Positions 40,041 to 51,167 of a DNA stretch of 64,000 nucleotides are shown piece by piece. The notes beneath the pieces were generated by a model that saw only the letters and a list, made by a program, of their open reading frames with translations, had not been told where the DNA came from and did no database searches. Numbering within the stretch: the stretch's first letter is position 1; each line of letters begins with the position of its first letter. Made by a program: the position numbers and the translations under genes. Source of the stretch: Anisakis pegreffii (taxonomy: Eukaryota; Nematoda; Chromadorea; Rhabditida; Anisakidae); NCBI GenBank assembly GCA_035041965.1, contig JAPYMA010000381.1:62001-126000 (forward strand), given 5' to 3'.

Positions 40041-41377
40041 ATGTTGTCGATCATTTTGATGGATGCATGCTTAATTATTATTCATTCACAGTTTTGTTAC
40101 ACTTGTTCTCAAGTATCTTATTGTTCGAAAGCGATTTGCTCATCAGAGCGATTCGGCTGTATAGAAATTAAAGATATTGAACATCTCAATTGTGTCAGTC
40201 GCCTTTCAAGTGCATCTCTTCTTGATTCAGGCTGATTATGATATCAATGAACAGTATCTTACCAAAGCAGTCTGTTATCATTCATTAGAATAGACTATAT
40301 GTTCATGCTCTAATCTTCGCTTTGATGAAACACTTTCAATGGTACAATGTCAAATAGCTGATCAGAGATGAAAACTTTTGATGATGTTGTTTACACAGTA
40401 CATTGGAAATTCGCAATAGGCTTCTGAATGCACTGTGTCAAAAAACGTCAAACGATGTTCCATACTTACAATGCTTTGAACACGCACGTATACACCCACA
40501 CACGCTCGCATCCCAGGCATGACACTCAAGACTCATGAAACCTTTCCATCTCTACTTTCTCGTATATTCCCATGCTATTTTCCCTCTCAGTAGTCATCAC
40601 AATGCTATTTCGACAGTTCTCGGCTTGATGACGAAACCATGCACCCCATCTGTCCATCGATTTTTACGTCATCTAACTCCACCAAGATGACTTAAATCGC
40701 TTTCAATACTGTTTGCACGACTGTACGATTCTTGATACATTTGATCAGGATGAATTTTTGAATTTTTTTAAAATTTCGACTCATTTGATCTCTTTCCATG
40801 AATAGTATCACACCATTTGATCAGTTCAGATCATATCAGTGTGACTGCCTTATTCATAATATCGATATTCATTTACGTCTGTTATGAATGGTCTGTGCGG
40901 TGGAGTAATGCGTCTGCGTACATGTTATTGATGATTTTAGTATCAGTAATTCTTTATAAATATTTTTTCAACATTACAATATTGGACTATATTTAGTACG
41001 GAATATTAGCAACTCGTGAGGTAAACTTATCAGTGAGAATCGTATTGAATTGCTCTGAACGTTTTGAAATGAACTGGATAAAAACTGCGAAATATTAATT
41101 TAATATTGTTCCAGATGGAGATGATCCAGCAAGCTGTGACAGCTTCAACGATGCTGTCACTGCTGATCAACTCGAATCGAGGGTGAGTAATTAAGTCATT
41201 TATATGGTGATTTCATTTCTTACTTAGTGGTTTTGAATGACTTGATTATCAATTGGTCTTGTTAATTTCTCGTGATCTCATATGAATTGCCGTATTTTCA
41301 GTGAGTATGATGGACGACGTTTGGATGGATGTTTTTCTCGACGGCTGACGTTTGCGATGGATGGTGTTCGTTTGTAA
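40041..41377 (+). CDS. Putative small cysteine-rich secreted protein
   Basis: Three exons (40041-40193, 41115-41182, 41302-41377) total 297 bases, giving a single 98-residue frame from ATG to TAA. Borders are a GTCAGT donor, a TTCCAG acceptor, a GTGAGT donor and a TTTTCAG acceptor. The first exon reads as a signal-like N-terminus (MLSIILMDACLIIIHSQ), then a cysteine cluster (FCYTC, YC, IC, GC, NC spacing), somewhat like the start of Ly6/uPAR domains, though the closing CC...CN motif of that family is missing. The second exon is also open in another frame (GDDPASCDSFNDAV...), but that frame hits a stop straight after the next acceptor. No family is recognised. The splice evidence is good and coding status moderate. 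Confidence 0.35.
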
Positions 41378-41610
41378 ATGACGACGTTCTGGATGAATCG
41401 AGATGTCACCAACAACAAGAAGGATTATCAGCATGCAACATTCCATGCATCAAGTCGGCGAGAATATCAAAATGAAAAATGTCAAATTCAATATCAAAAG
41501 ATAAGCAATCAAATAACAATAACCGACAAATGCAACATGATAGCGCGTGGAAGCGCTGGTTAGGAGTTTGAACTTTATTTTCTTTCCATTAGAACATTAA
41601 TAAATGATCC

Positions 41611-41626
41611 GGAGTTGAACAACTCC
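41611..41626. other. Short perfect hairpin followed by a T-run
   Basis: GGAGTTGAACAACTCC forms a 6 to 7 base-pair stem with a very small loop, followed within three bases by TTTTTT. It lies downstream of the putative small secreted gene. The shape recalls a histone-type 3' stem-loop, but the sequence does not match that consensus. It could be chance. Confidence 0.4.
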
Positions 41627-41688
41627 TCATTTTTTACCATTTATTTTCACTTCTATTACAGATTAGGGACCGAGAATAAAATTCAGTC

Positions 41689-41703
41689 GTGGTCAGTGAC
41701 CAC
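41689..41703. promoter_or_regulatory. Perfect 7-base palindrome with one-base spacer, nuclear-receptor IR1-like
   Basis: GTGGTCAGTGACCAC is a perfect inverted repeat. Its core TGGTCA-n-TGACCA differs by one base per half-site from the IR1 element RGGTCA-n-TGACCY bound by receptors such as EcR/USP and FXR. Which gene it could serve is unclear. Confidence 0.3.
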
Positions 41704-42540
41704 TTTTTTGCATGCTTTATTCTTTTATGCTTTGATTCATTTGTTAATATTATGAATTGTAATTATAAATGGTTGTATTGTGAATTTGAGAATGTTTAAA
41801 AGATATTGTGAATATTTATTTGTGTAGTTAAGTGCTTATAAGTGATACTTTACTTGAAACCGACCTGTTGAAATTAGATGACAATACAGTGGTGTTGTGA
41901 TGTATTGCTGAATGTTATCATTGTTGATCGAAATATGTTTGTGAAGGTATTAATGATGCTTCGTATATTTTAATTGGGGGGATTTTTTAGTGATTTTTAA
42001 TTCAGTTATTAATATCATTTGCGCTGTTATTGTATTGTTATTATTGTAACTGCCACTGTATTGTCATGGGCTGAGAAGTTTATTGGGCAGTAGTCTAACG
42101 TTATCAACCAATTTACGAGGGGATCCACATTTATCTGCTACCCTTTAGGATGGAATTTTTGTAAATTAATTTTATTTATTTATTATGATGTATAATGTAT
42201 TGTATAGGCATTGTTTATGTATTATAATGTATATGTATAATTTATAATAATTTTATTTATGCCATAATTTTATTTATTTATTCATTTTGGATATTTATCA
42301 TTGTTGTCAACATTGTGAATTTTTTGTGAGGGAAGTGGGTAGGGCGAAGGAGGGATGCGGCACGTGATGACCCGCTTAACTCTGGAGCCAGAGGTAGGGA
42401 CTTGGACTGGCTATGAATAGGGCCCATCCCACCTAATTGAAAATTTTTTCATTTTATGCACCCCATCATTCTCCCTCCCCTCCCCCCTCAATGTGGACTT
42501 TATTACGTGAATGCATGTTGGACTCTAGCTGAGATACGAG
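41704..42540. other. Non-coding region with a local GC-rich, strand-asymmetric patch
   Basis: The left part (41704-42300) is very AT-rich, with TTATTTATT runs. At 42328-42356 there is a purine-rich tract (GGGAAGTGGGTAGGGCGAAG), then a CACGTG E-box at 42361, a small palindrome (CTCTGGAGCCAGAG, about 42381-42394), and at 42460-42489 a long pyrimidine tract (CTCCCTCCCCTCCCCCCTC). The purine and pyrimidine tracts are roughly inverse complements about 110 bases apart. No gene was seen. Confidence 0.45.
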
Positions 42541-42770
42541 AGTAGCACATTTGCTGATAGTTGACTTGGCTTGGCAGAGAATTAATTTGACTCTGCTTGA
42601 CAGTAGCTTGACTTAGCTTGACATTTCACTTAGCATTAAAAATCTGAGATTGACTGGCCTCGACTTAAACCTCGCTTTCAGCTTCTTACACAGGTTCCAG
42701 TTGACGTTGACATGAATTGACTAGGCTTTGACTTGACTTAACGAAATTTTAGTTCAACCTTACATTAGCA
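42541..42770. repeat. Degenerate TTGACTT/CTTGGCTTG-rich tract left of the satellite
   Basis: At least eight imperfect occurrences of TTGACTT, GCTTGAC or similar hexamers cluster here (for example TTGACTTGGCTTGG, CTTGACTTAGCTTGAC, TTTGACTTGACTTAACG). A shorter related piece (AGCTTGACTTGACCACAAATTAG) lies right of the satellite at about 48549-48571. It looks like an old, decayed simple satellite or a diverged flanking repeat. Confidence 0.6.
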
Positions 42771-42939
42771 TACGATATACAGGATGTTTAGTTATACGCA
42801 CAACCCGACGCAGTAACCTAGTGAAGCCAAGGCTGAGAAATAAGCTCTTAGAAATCATCGCTTCGAAGGGAGAGAGGTATCACATGAGTAAACACTTACT
42901 TTGTTGCGGGAGGAGCTCTGACTGGTGTTGATAACTGCA

Positions 42940-45900
42940 CTGGCATATGAAAAGAAGAAATGTATCCCTATAAAAATGAGCTTAACAAACGTAGGGTATG
43001 AATCGCGTCATGAAGTTAGCGGTAGGTCTGGAAAGTTCGCCTGGACCACTCATCATGTAGAGTCGAGTCGCTGACTGGTGACTCGACACTCAGGTGTTTG
43101 TGGTTACTCGCCGAAGCTTATCTATTAGCTAGTGTCATGACGGCATTCATACACATCTCTGATGCTGTCCTTATTTCCCTTGCCAGTGCAGTTATTGTCG
43201 TCATAAGTGCTTATGAGGTACTAGATAACTTTAGAAAATCGATTCGAATGAGATGAGAAGCATAATGAGTTCCCCAGTTTGTTGATGAGTAATTATTCAA
43301 TCAGCATGTTTCCAATAGCTATACTGGCATATGAAAACAAGAAATATATCCCTATAAAAATGAGCTTAACAAACGTAGGGTATGAATCGCGTCATGAAGT
43401 TAGCGGTAGGTCTGGAAAGTTCGCCTGGACCACTCATCATGTAGAGTCGAGTCGCTGACTGGTGACTCGACCCTCAGGTGTTTGTGGTTACTCGCCGAAG
43501 CTTATCTATTAGCTAGTGTCATGACGGCATTCATACACATCTCTGATGCTGTCCTTATTTCCCTTGCCAGTGCAGTTATTGTCGTCATAAGTGCTTATGA
43601 GGTACTAGATAACTTTAGAAAATCCATTCGAATGAGATGAGAAGCATAATGAGTTCCCCAGTTTGTTGATGAGTAATTATTCAATCAGCATGTTTCCAAT
43701 AGCTATACTGGCATATGAAAACAAGAAATATATCCCTATAAAAATGAGCTTAACAAACGTAGGGTATGAATCGCCTCATGAAGTTAGCGGTAGGTCTGGA
43801 AAGTTCGCCTGGACCACTCATCATGTAGAGTCGAGTCGCTGACTGGTGACTCGACCCTCAGGTGTTTGTGGTTACTCGCCGAAGCTTATCTATTAGCTAG
43901 TGTCATGACGGCATTCATACACATCTCTGATGCTGTCCTTATTTCCCTTGCCAGTGCAGTTATTGTCGTCATAAGTGCTTATGAGGTACTAGATAACTTT
44001 AGAAAATCCATTCGAATGAGATGAGAAGCATAATGAGTTCCCCAGTTTGTTGATGAGTAATTATTCAATCAGCATGTTTCCAATAGCTATACTGGCATAT
44101 GAAAACAAGAAATATATCCCTATAAAAATGAGCTTAACAAACGTAGGGTATGAATCGCCTCATGAAGTTAGCGGTAGGTCTGGAAAGTTCGCCTGGACCA
44201 CTCATCATGTAGAGTCGAGTCGCTGACTGGTGACTCGACCCTCAGGTGTTTGTGGTTACTCGCCGAAGCTTATCTATTAGCTAGTGTCATGACGGCATTC
44301 ATACACATCTCTGATGCTGTCCTTATTTCCCTTGCCAGTGCAGTTATTGTCGTCATAAGTGCTTATGAGGTACTAGATAACTGTAGAAAATCCATTCGAA
44401 TGAGATGAGAAGCATAATGAGTTCCCCAGTTTGTTGATGAGTAATTATTCAATCAGCATGTTTCCAATAGCTATACTGGCATATGAAAACAAGAAATATA
44501 TCCCTATAAAAATGAGCTTAACAAACGTAGGGTATGAATCGCCTCATGAAGTTAGCGGTAGGTCTGGAAAGTTCGCCTGGACCACTCATCATGTAGAGTC
44601 GAGTCGCTGACTGGTGACTCGACCCTCAGGTGTTTGTGGTTACTCGCCGAAGCTTATCTATTAGCTAGTGTCATGACGGCATTCATACACATCTCTGATG
44701 CTGTCCTTATTTCCCTTGCCAGTGCAGTTATTGTCAGTTGTAAGTGCTTATGAGGTACTAGATAACTTTAGAAAATCCATTCGAATGAGATGAGAAGCAT
44801 TATGAGTTCCCCAGTTTGTTGATGAGTAATTATTCAATCAGCATGTTTCCAATAGCTATACTGGCATATGAAAACAAGAAATATAGCCCTATAAAAATGA
44901 GCTTAACAAACGTAGAGTATGAATCGCCTCATGAAGTTAGCGGTAGGTCTGGAAAGTTCGCCTGGACCACTCATCATGTAGAGTCGAGTCGCTGACTGGT
45001 GACTCGACCCTCAGGTGTTTGTGGTTACTCGCCGAAGCTTATCTATTAGCTAGTGTCATGACGGCATTCATACACATCTCTGATGCTGTCCTTATTTCCC
45101 TTGCCAGTGCAGTTATTGTCAGTTGTAAGTGCTTATGAGGTACTAGATAACTTTAGAAAATCCATTCGAATGAGATGAGAAGCATTATGAGTTCCCCAGT
45201 TTGTTGATGAGTAATTATTCAATCAGCATGTTTCCAATAGCTATACTGGCATATGAAAACAAGAAATATATCCCTATAAAAATGAGCTTAACAAACGTAG
45301 GGTATGAATCGCCTCATGAAGTTAGCGGTAGGTCTGGAAAGTTCGCCTGGACCACTCATCATGTAGAGTCGAGTCGCTGACTGGTGACTCGACCCTCAGG
45401 TGTTTGTGGTTACTCGCCGAAGCTTATCTATTAGCTAGTGTCATGACGGCATTCATACACATCTCTGATGCTGTCCTTATTTCCCTTGCCAGTGCAGTTA
45501 TTGTCGTCATAAGTGCTTATGAGGTACTAGATAACTTTAGAAAATCCATTCGAATGAGATGAGAAGCATAATGAGTTCCCCAGTTTGTTGATGAGTAATT
45601 ATTCAATCAGCATGTTTCCAATAGCTATACTGGCATATGAAAACAAGAAATATATCCCTATAAAAATGAGCTTAACAAACGTAGGGTATGAATCGCGTCA
45701 TGAAGTTAGCGGTAGGTCTGGAAAGTTCGCCTGGACCACTCATCATGTAGAGTCGAGTCGCTGACTGGTGACTCGACCCTCAGGTGTTTGTGGTTACTCG
45801 CCGAAGCTTATCTATTAGCTAGTGTCATGACGGCATTCATACACATCTCTGATGCTGTCCTTATTTCCCTTGCCAGTGCAGTTATTGTCGTCATAAGTGC

Positions 45901-48222
45901 TTATGAGGTACTAGATAACTTTAGAAAATCCATTCGAATGAGATGAGAAGCATAATGAGTTCCCCAGTTTGTTGATGAGTAATTATTCAATCAGCATGTT
46001 TCCAATAGCTATACTGGCATATGAAAACAAGAAATATATCCCTATAAAAATGAGCTTAACAAACGTAGGGTATGAATCGCCTCATGAAGTTAGCGGTAGG
46101 TCTGGAAAGTTCGCCTGGACCACTCATCATGTAGAGTCGAGTCGCTGACTGGTGACTCGACCCTCAGGTGTTTGTGGTTACTCGCCGAAGCTTATCTATT
46201 AGCTAGTGTCATGACGGCATTCATACACATCTCTGATGCTGTCCTTATTTCCCTTGCCAGTGCAGTTATTGTCGTCATAAGTGCTTATGAGGTACTAGAT
46301 AACTTTAGAAAATCCATTCGAATGAGATGAGAAGCATAATGAGTTCCCCAGTTTGTTGATGAGTAATTATTCAATCAGCATGTTTCCAATAGCTATACTG
46401 GCATATGAAAACAAGAAATATATCCCTATAAAAATGAGCTTAACAAACGTAGGGTATGAATCGCCTCATGAAGTTAGCGGTAGGTCTGGAAAGTTCGCCT
46501 GGACCACTCATCATGTAGAGTCGAGTCGCTGACTGGTGACTCGACCCTCAGGTGTTTGTGGTTACTCGCCGAAGCTTATCTATTAGCTAGTGTCATGACG
46601 GCATTCATACACATCTCTGATGCTGTCCTTATTTCCCTTGCCAGTGCAGTTATTGTCAGTTGTAAGTGCTTATGAGGTACTAGATAACTTTAGAAAATCC
46701 ATTCGAATGAGATGAGAAGCATTATGAGTTCCCCAGTTTGTTGATGAGTAATTATTCAATCAGCATGTTTCCAATAGCTATACTGGCATATGAAAACAAG
46801 AAATATAGCCCTATAAAAATGAGCTTAACAAACGTAGGGTATGAATCGCCTCATGAAGTTAGCGGTAGGTCTGGAAAGTTCGCCTGGACCACTCATCATG
46901 TAGAGTCGAGTCGCTGACTGGTGACTCGACCCTCAGGTGTTTGTGGTTACTCGCCGAAGCTTATCTATTAGCTAGTGTCATGACGGCATTCATACACATC
47001 TCTGATGCTGTCCTTATTTCCCTTGCCAGTGCAGTTATTGTCGTCATAAGTGCTTATGAGGTACTAGATAACTTTAGAAAATCCATTCGAATGAGATGAG
47101 AAGCATTATGAGTTCCCCAGTTTGTTGATGAGTAATTATTCAATCAGCATGTTTCCAATAGCTATACTGGCATATGAAAACAAGAAATATATCCCTATAA
47201 AAATGAGCTTAACAAACGTAGGGTATGAATCGCCTCATGAAGTTAGCGGTAGGTCTGGAAAGTTCGCCTGGACCACTCATCATGTAGAGTCGAGTCGCTG
47301 ACTGGTGACTCGACCCTCAGGTGTTTGTGGTTACTCGCCGAAGCTTATCTATTAGCTAGTGTCATGACGGCATTCATACACATCTCTGATGCTGTCCTTA
47401 TTTCCCTTGCCAGTGCAGTTATTGTCGTCATAAGTGCTTATGAGGTACTAGATAACTTTAGAAAATCCATTCGAATGAGATGAGAAGCATAATGAGTTCC
47501 CCAGTTTGTTGATGAGTAATTATTCAATCAGCATGTTTCCAATAGCTATACTGGCATATGAAAACAAGAAATATATCCCTATAAAAATGAGCTTAACAAA
47601 CGTAGGGTATGAATCGCGTCATGAAGTTAGCGGTAGGTCTGGAAAGTTCGCCTGGACCACTCATCATGTAGAGTCGAGTCGCTGACTGGTGACTCGACCC
47701 TCAGGTGTTTGTGGTTACTCGCCGAAGCTTATCTATTAGCTAGTGTCATGACGGCATTCATACACATCTCTGATGCTGTCCTTATTTCCCTTGCCAGTGC
47801 AGTTATTGTCGTCATAAGTGCTTATGAGGTACTAGATAACTGTTAGAAAATCCATTCGAATGAGATGAGAAGCATAATGAGTTCCCCAGTTTGTTGATGA
47901 GTAATTATTCAATCAGCATGTTTCCAATAGCTATACTGGCATATGAAAACAAGAAATATATCCCTATAAAAATGAGCTTAACAAACGTAGGGTATGAATC
48001 GCCTCATGAAGTTAGCGGTAGGTCTGGAAAGTTCGCCTGGACCACTCATCATGTAGAGTCGAGTCGCTGACTGGTGACTCGACCCTCAGGTGTTTGTGGT
48101 TACTCGCCGAAGCTTATCTATTAGCTAGTGTCATGACGGCATTCATACACATCTCTGATGCTGTCCTTATTTCCCTTGCCAGTGCAGTTATTGTCTGTTG
48201 TATGTGCTAATAAGGTACTTGA
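42940..48222. repeat. Homogeneous satellite: about 13.7 tandem copies of a 384-base unit
   Basis: The landmark GTAGGGTATGAATCGC recurs at 42991, 43375, 43759, 44143, 44527, 44912, 45297, 45681, 46065, 46449, 46834, 47218, 47602 and 47987. One copy, at 44912, reads GTAGAG. Spacing is 384 or 385 bases. Copies are nearly identical; the few variants are shared between non-adjacent copies (GCGTCATG versus GCCTCATG, GTCGTCATAAG versus GTCAGTTGTAAG, CATAATG versus CATTATG). The first copy and the last, truncated copy are the most diverged, as expected for array edges. The units inspected hold an 8-base-pair perfect stem (GTCGAGTC ... GACTCGAC, 10-base loop; 43446-43471 in copy 2) and an imperfect stem GGTCTGG ... 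CTGGACC just upstream. No open frame crosses the units, and there is no match to 5S rRNA, SL RNA or tRNA that I can see. Confidence 0.97.
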
Positions 48223-50708
48223 TTAGTCATCGCTTCTGTTTTCAATAACTGACCAGTTTCCAGAGCTTATATCACGGGCTAGGATTGAATTGGATGACTG
48301 TAGTTTGATCTGTGCGTTGAGGTTATAATTTTTTCTTGGTTGCTAGCACAGTGCCAATTGATTTGTAAGTTATGGAGATAGCGTTTTTGAAGCAGCGTTT
48401 TCGGGGTAATATCATGAAAGTTTCTCAAACTTTATCATACGAACACCCAATTGATAAGTTGAGCAGCTGAAAGCCAGATAGCATACCTCGGATTGCTCTC
48501 ATACCTTGTGTAGGCGGGGGCTAGACCTGAGTCAAGCTTCACTTAACCATAGCTTGACTTGACCACAAATTAGTTCACTCTTAAGATATTCTTTCAGGAT
48601 TTGTTCATGTCATCTTGTTTTTGATTGTCAAATTGGATGTAGGCATTAAAATTTCGTGCTTATATTAATATTTGTTTGATTGTCCCGTCGCTAATCTTGT
48701 TGTTTATGATTATTTCGTGCTGTTTTTGATGTGATTATTTCGTGTTTTCGTGCCTTCATCATTAATTTTGATGCTGTCGCGCCAGGCATGATGAGGGGAA
48801 CTTTGCTGGGCATGGTTTGGTGGCGTTCCATGATTGAGACAGAATCGTAAAGTGCACAGAGAAACTGGCACAAACTATTCGGAATTTACATGACAGAAAC
48901 AGGCTCAAGTTTGAAGCTCTTGCCTAAACTTAAGCTCATAACTTTGCTGAGATCAGGATAAATCAGAAAATATGAATGGTGTGTGGCGCGACAGCTGCAT
49001 AAACGTTTTTTCACGTGCTACCACACATCACACCGAAATCACTCGCAAGGATATATGAGTACCGGCTCAGGATTGTCATGGCGGCAGTAGTTGTAATTTT
49101 GTGACGATAAGTTTGAAGGAATTCAGTTGCTGTACAGGTTGTTGGTCTTACCACGATTGTTTGTACCGCAGTTAAGAAAAAGAAACTTAGAACTGACAGG
49201 ATTTTCGAAATAACGACTTGAGAAGCAGTCTAGGGAATGTGCTAATACAACACACTGTTAGAGATACAGCAGAATATGAATAAAATGACTAATGATAGGA
49301 AACATTTCATGATAAGATCGTCACACATATCTTAAGGCATGGTAAAACAGATCTGGAGGAATGATCTAGATTGTTTCGAAAAACATGATAGTATGACAAA
49401 GAGAAACAAATAAGGAGTCTCGAATAAGACGATGAATTCTCTCGAAAGGAAACAGAGTTTATGAAAAGCAATTCTTTAAATGTCGTTTATCACAGAATAG
49501 GAATGGAAAAGGAATATAGCGAATAGGCGTTTATAGTATGACGTTTAATGCAAGCGAAAGTAAATTCTATTATGAGATCAGAAGGCTTCAATGACCATCA
49601 GTGTTTGGTAGTTAGAGGTATGCACAGAAAAAGCTGCCGCCTATGACTTTTGCTCATTGTGTAGAGTGTGTCATCGAAAAAACCGGTTTCTCTTCGGACG
49701 CCGTGGGCGAGGTTTCGTATCAAAATCTTGCATGGTATCTGGTTTGCTGATTTGCAAATTTGAAAATTGCAAGGAAATGAACGATTATTGCTCCAAATAA
49801 TATAATAAATGGGTTGCTTTCAGTGGTGTTTAGAAGGAGGTTGTTTTCATAGGTCTGAATAGATTAGGTTTGAGATTGATCAGAATCATTTTGCTTATTT
49901 ATTACTGCAAGGTGATACTATTAGTGTACAGATTGATGCAATGATATTATTCGCTGATTGCTATTCAGCGTCGAGAAATTTAAGAATGCCTGAGCGTAGT
50001 CCAGATGGTCTTTCTTTAGTTTGTAAGCATGACAAGGCTTACAAGTTGTGATCTAACACTTACAAAATAAGATTATATTAAATAATAAATCAGCATCCAT
50101 CATTCTCCTAGCAGTGGACAGTGTATATAGATGAACTTTGATTAGCATACTACATCTAATAGATATCTCTCAGGTTCCCAGGTCATGGGAATCACGTCAT
50201 AAGAACATGATTTTGCTTGCTTTCGACGCTGCTTTATGCGTTTCTGATCGGTTTCAACCTCAGGTTTCAGTTAACAACAATTTAGAGTTCGACATTCACA
50301 CAGTAGGAATTGCATTCTTCTTAGAAACGTTTGATCGACTCAGTGGACTCACGGGATTGGGCACAGTTGCTGAGATTTATCATGTCGCTCTTCAAGTTAT
50401 ATGCAGTAATTCAGGCTTCATATATGCTCACGCTTTCTGAGTACCCTGATCAATCTATTCAAATCTGATGAAGGAAATACAATTTTGTGTATTTCTTTGA
50501 TGAAAGAAATAAGAGTGCAAAACATGATGAAATTTATGAACAAAACAATGGTGTGATATGCATTTTTCTATGTCAAAAGACTAATAACATACAAAGCTAA
50601 TATCAACTTTCAACATTATTAATACATAGAAGCCGATACAATTTCGCAGATACAATATCATCAAATCGAGATACATGGTTAGCATATTTTCGCATAAGGA
50701 AAACCGTT
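48223..50708. other. Intergenic region right of the satellite
   Basis: Contains the decayed TTGACTT-type piece (about 48549-48571). A 100-codon plus-strand frame at 50138-50440 is preceded by a CTCTCAG acceptor-like site; its composition is protein-like (LAFDAALCVSDRF), but it has no convincing donor or relatives. It could be an isolated exon or chance. No other gene was seen. Confidence 0.4.
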
Positions 50709-51167
50709 TCATGATCCTGAATAATAAAGGATGCGAACTCCATCAGGACCAAATTCTGGTCTCTCAGGTGTTGTCGGTTTGGCAGCCGGGCCTTGAGTTC
50801 CTGCAGAGCCTCCGGCACCGCCGTACGGATCGCCACTACCGGCTGGTCCTTGTGGTGGCATCATCTTGCCAGCGTCACCTCCGTATCCATCGCTTGGTGG
50901 ATGTGGAATCGGGTGTTGATGTTCATCGGTATGACCGAATGATATTGGTACTGGATATGGTTCGCCGTGATGAAATGGCGATTGACGACCGGAATGGCTA
51001 AATTCAGAGACCGTATCTAACAGTTCCTGTATCTGAGTGTCACCATGAGAACAACAGTGATGATGGTGAGGATGATCAGTTAGATAAGATGATCGAAATC
51101 CAATATCGTCAGGTGCATTCGATCGAAAACCAACAACAATAGTTTCCGAAGATTTACATATTCCGGT
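50709..51167 (-). CDS. Terminal exon of a CUB-domain protein with His/Gly/Pro-rich tail (partial gene)
   Basis: This is a single 459-base exon (152 residues plus TGA) entered in phase 0 from a TTTCAG acceptor at 51168. It opens with what looks like the last third of a CUB domain: ICKSSETIVVGFRSN then IGFRSSYLTD, matching the family's terminal Cys, the V-x-F-x-S strand and the GF-x-x-Y end. A low-complexity extracellular-type tail follows: HPHHHHCC, EHQHPIPHPP, then GYGGDAGK and a Gly/Pro/Ala-rich run (GPAGSGDPYGGAGGSAG) ending ILYYSGS. CUB domains occur in secreted or cell-surface proteins. The rest of the domain is not in this exon. It may come from the exons at 53535-53826 and 53048-53182, whose three cysteines would supply the other CUB positions. 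Confidence 0.6.
   Translation of the reverse strand, partial: TGICKSSETIVVGFRSNAPDDIGFRSSYLTDHPHHHHCCSHGDTQIQELLDTVSEFSHSGRQSPFHHGEPYPVPISFGHTDEHQHPIPHPPSDGYGGDAGKMMPPQGPAGSGDPYGGAGGSAGTQGPAAKPTTPERPEFGPDGVRILYYSGS

Noticed and set aside
42940..48222. Idea that the 384-base array is a 5S rRNA, SL RNA or CRISPR-like cluster
   Set aside because: No 5S or spliced-leader sequence is present in the unit, there is no alternation of short repeats and unique spacers, and the host is an animal.
50675..51001. 108-codon plus-strand frame
   Set aside because: It is antisense to the CUB-like terminal exon, whose frame has a proper acceptor, a recognisable domain end and a Gly/Pro-rich tail.
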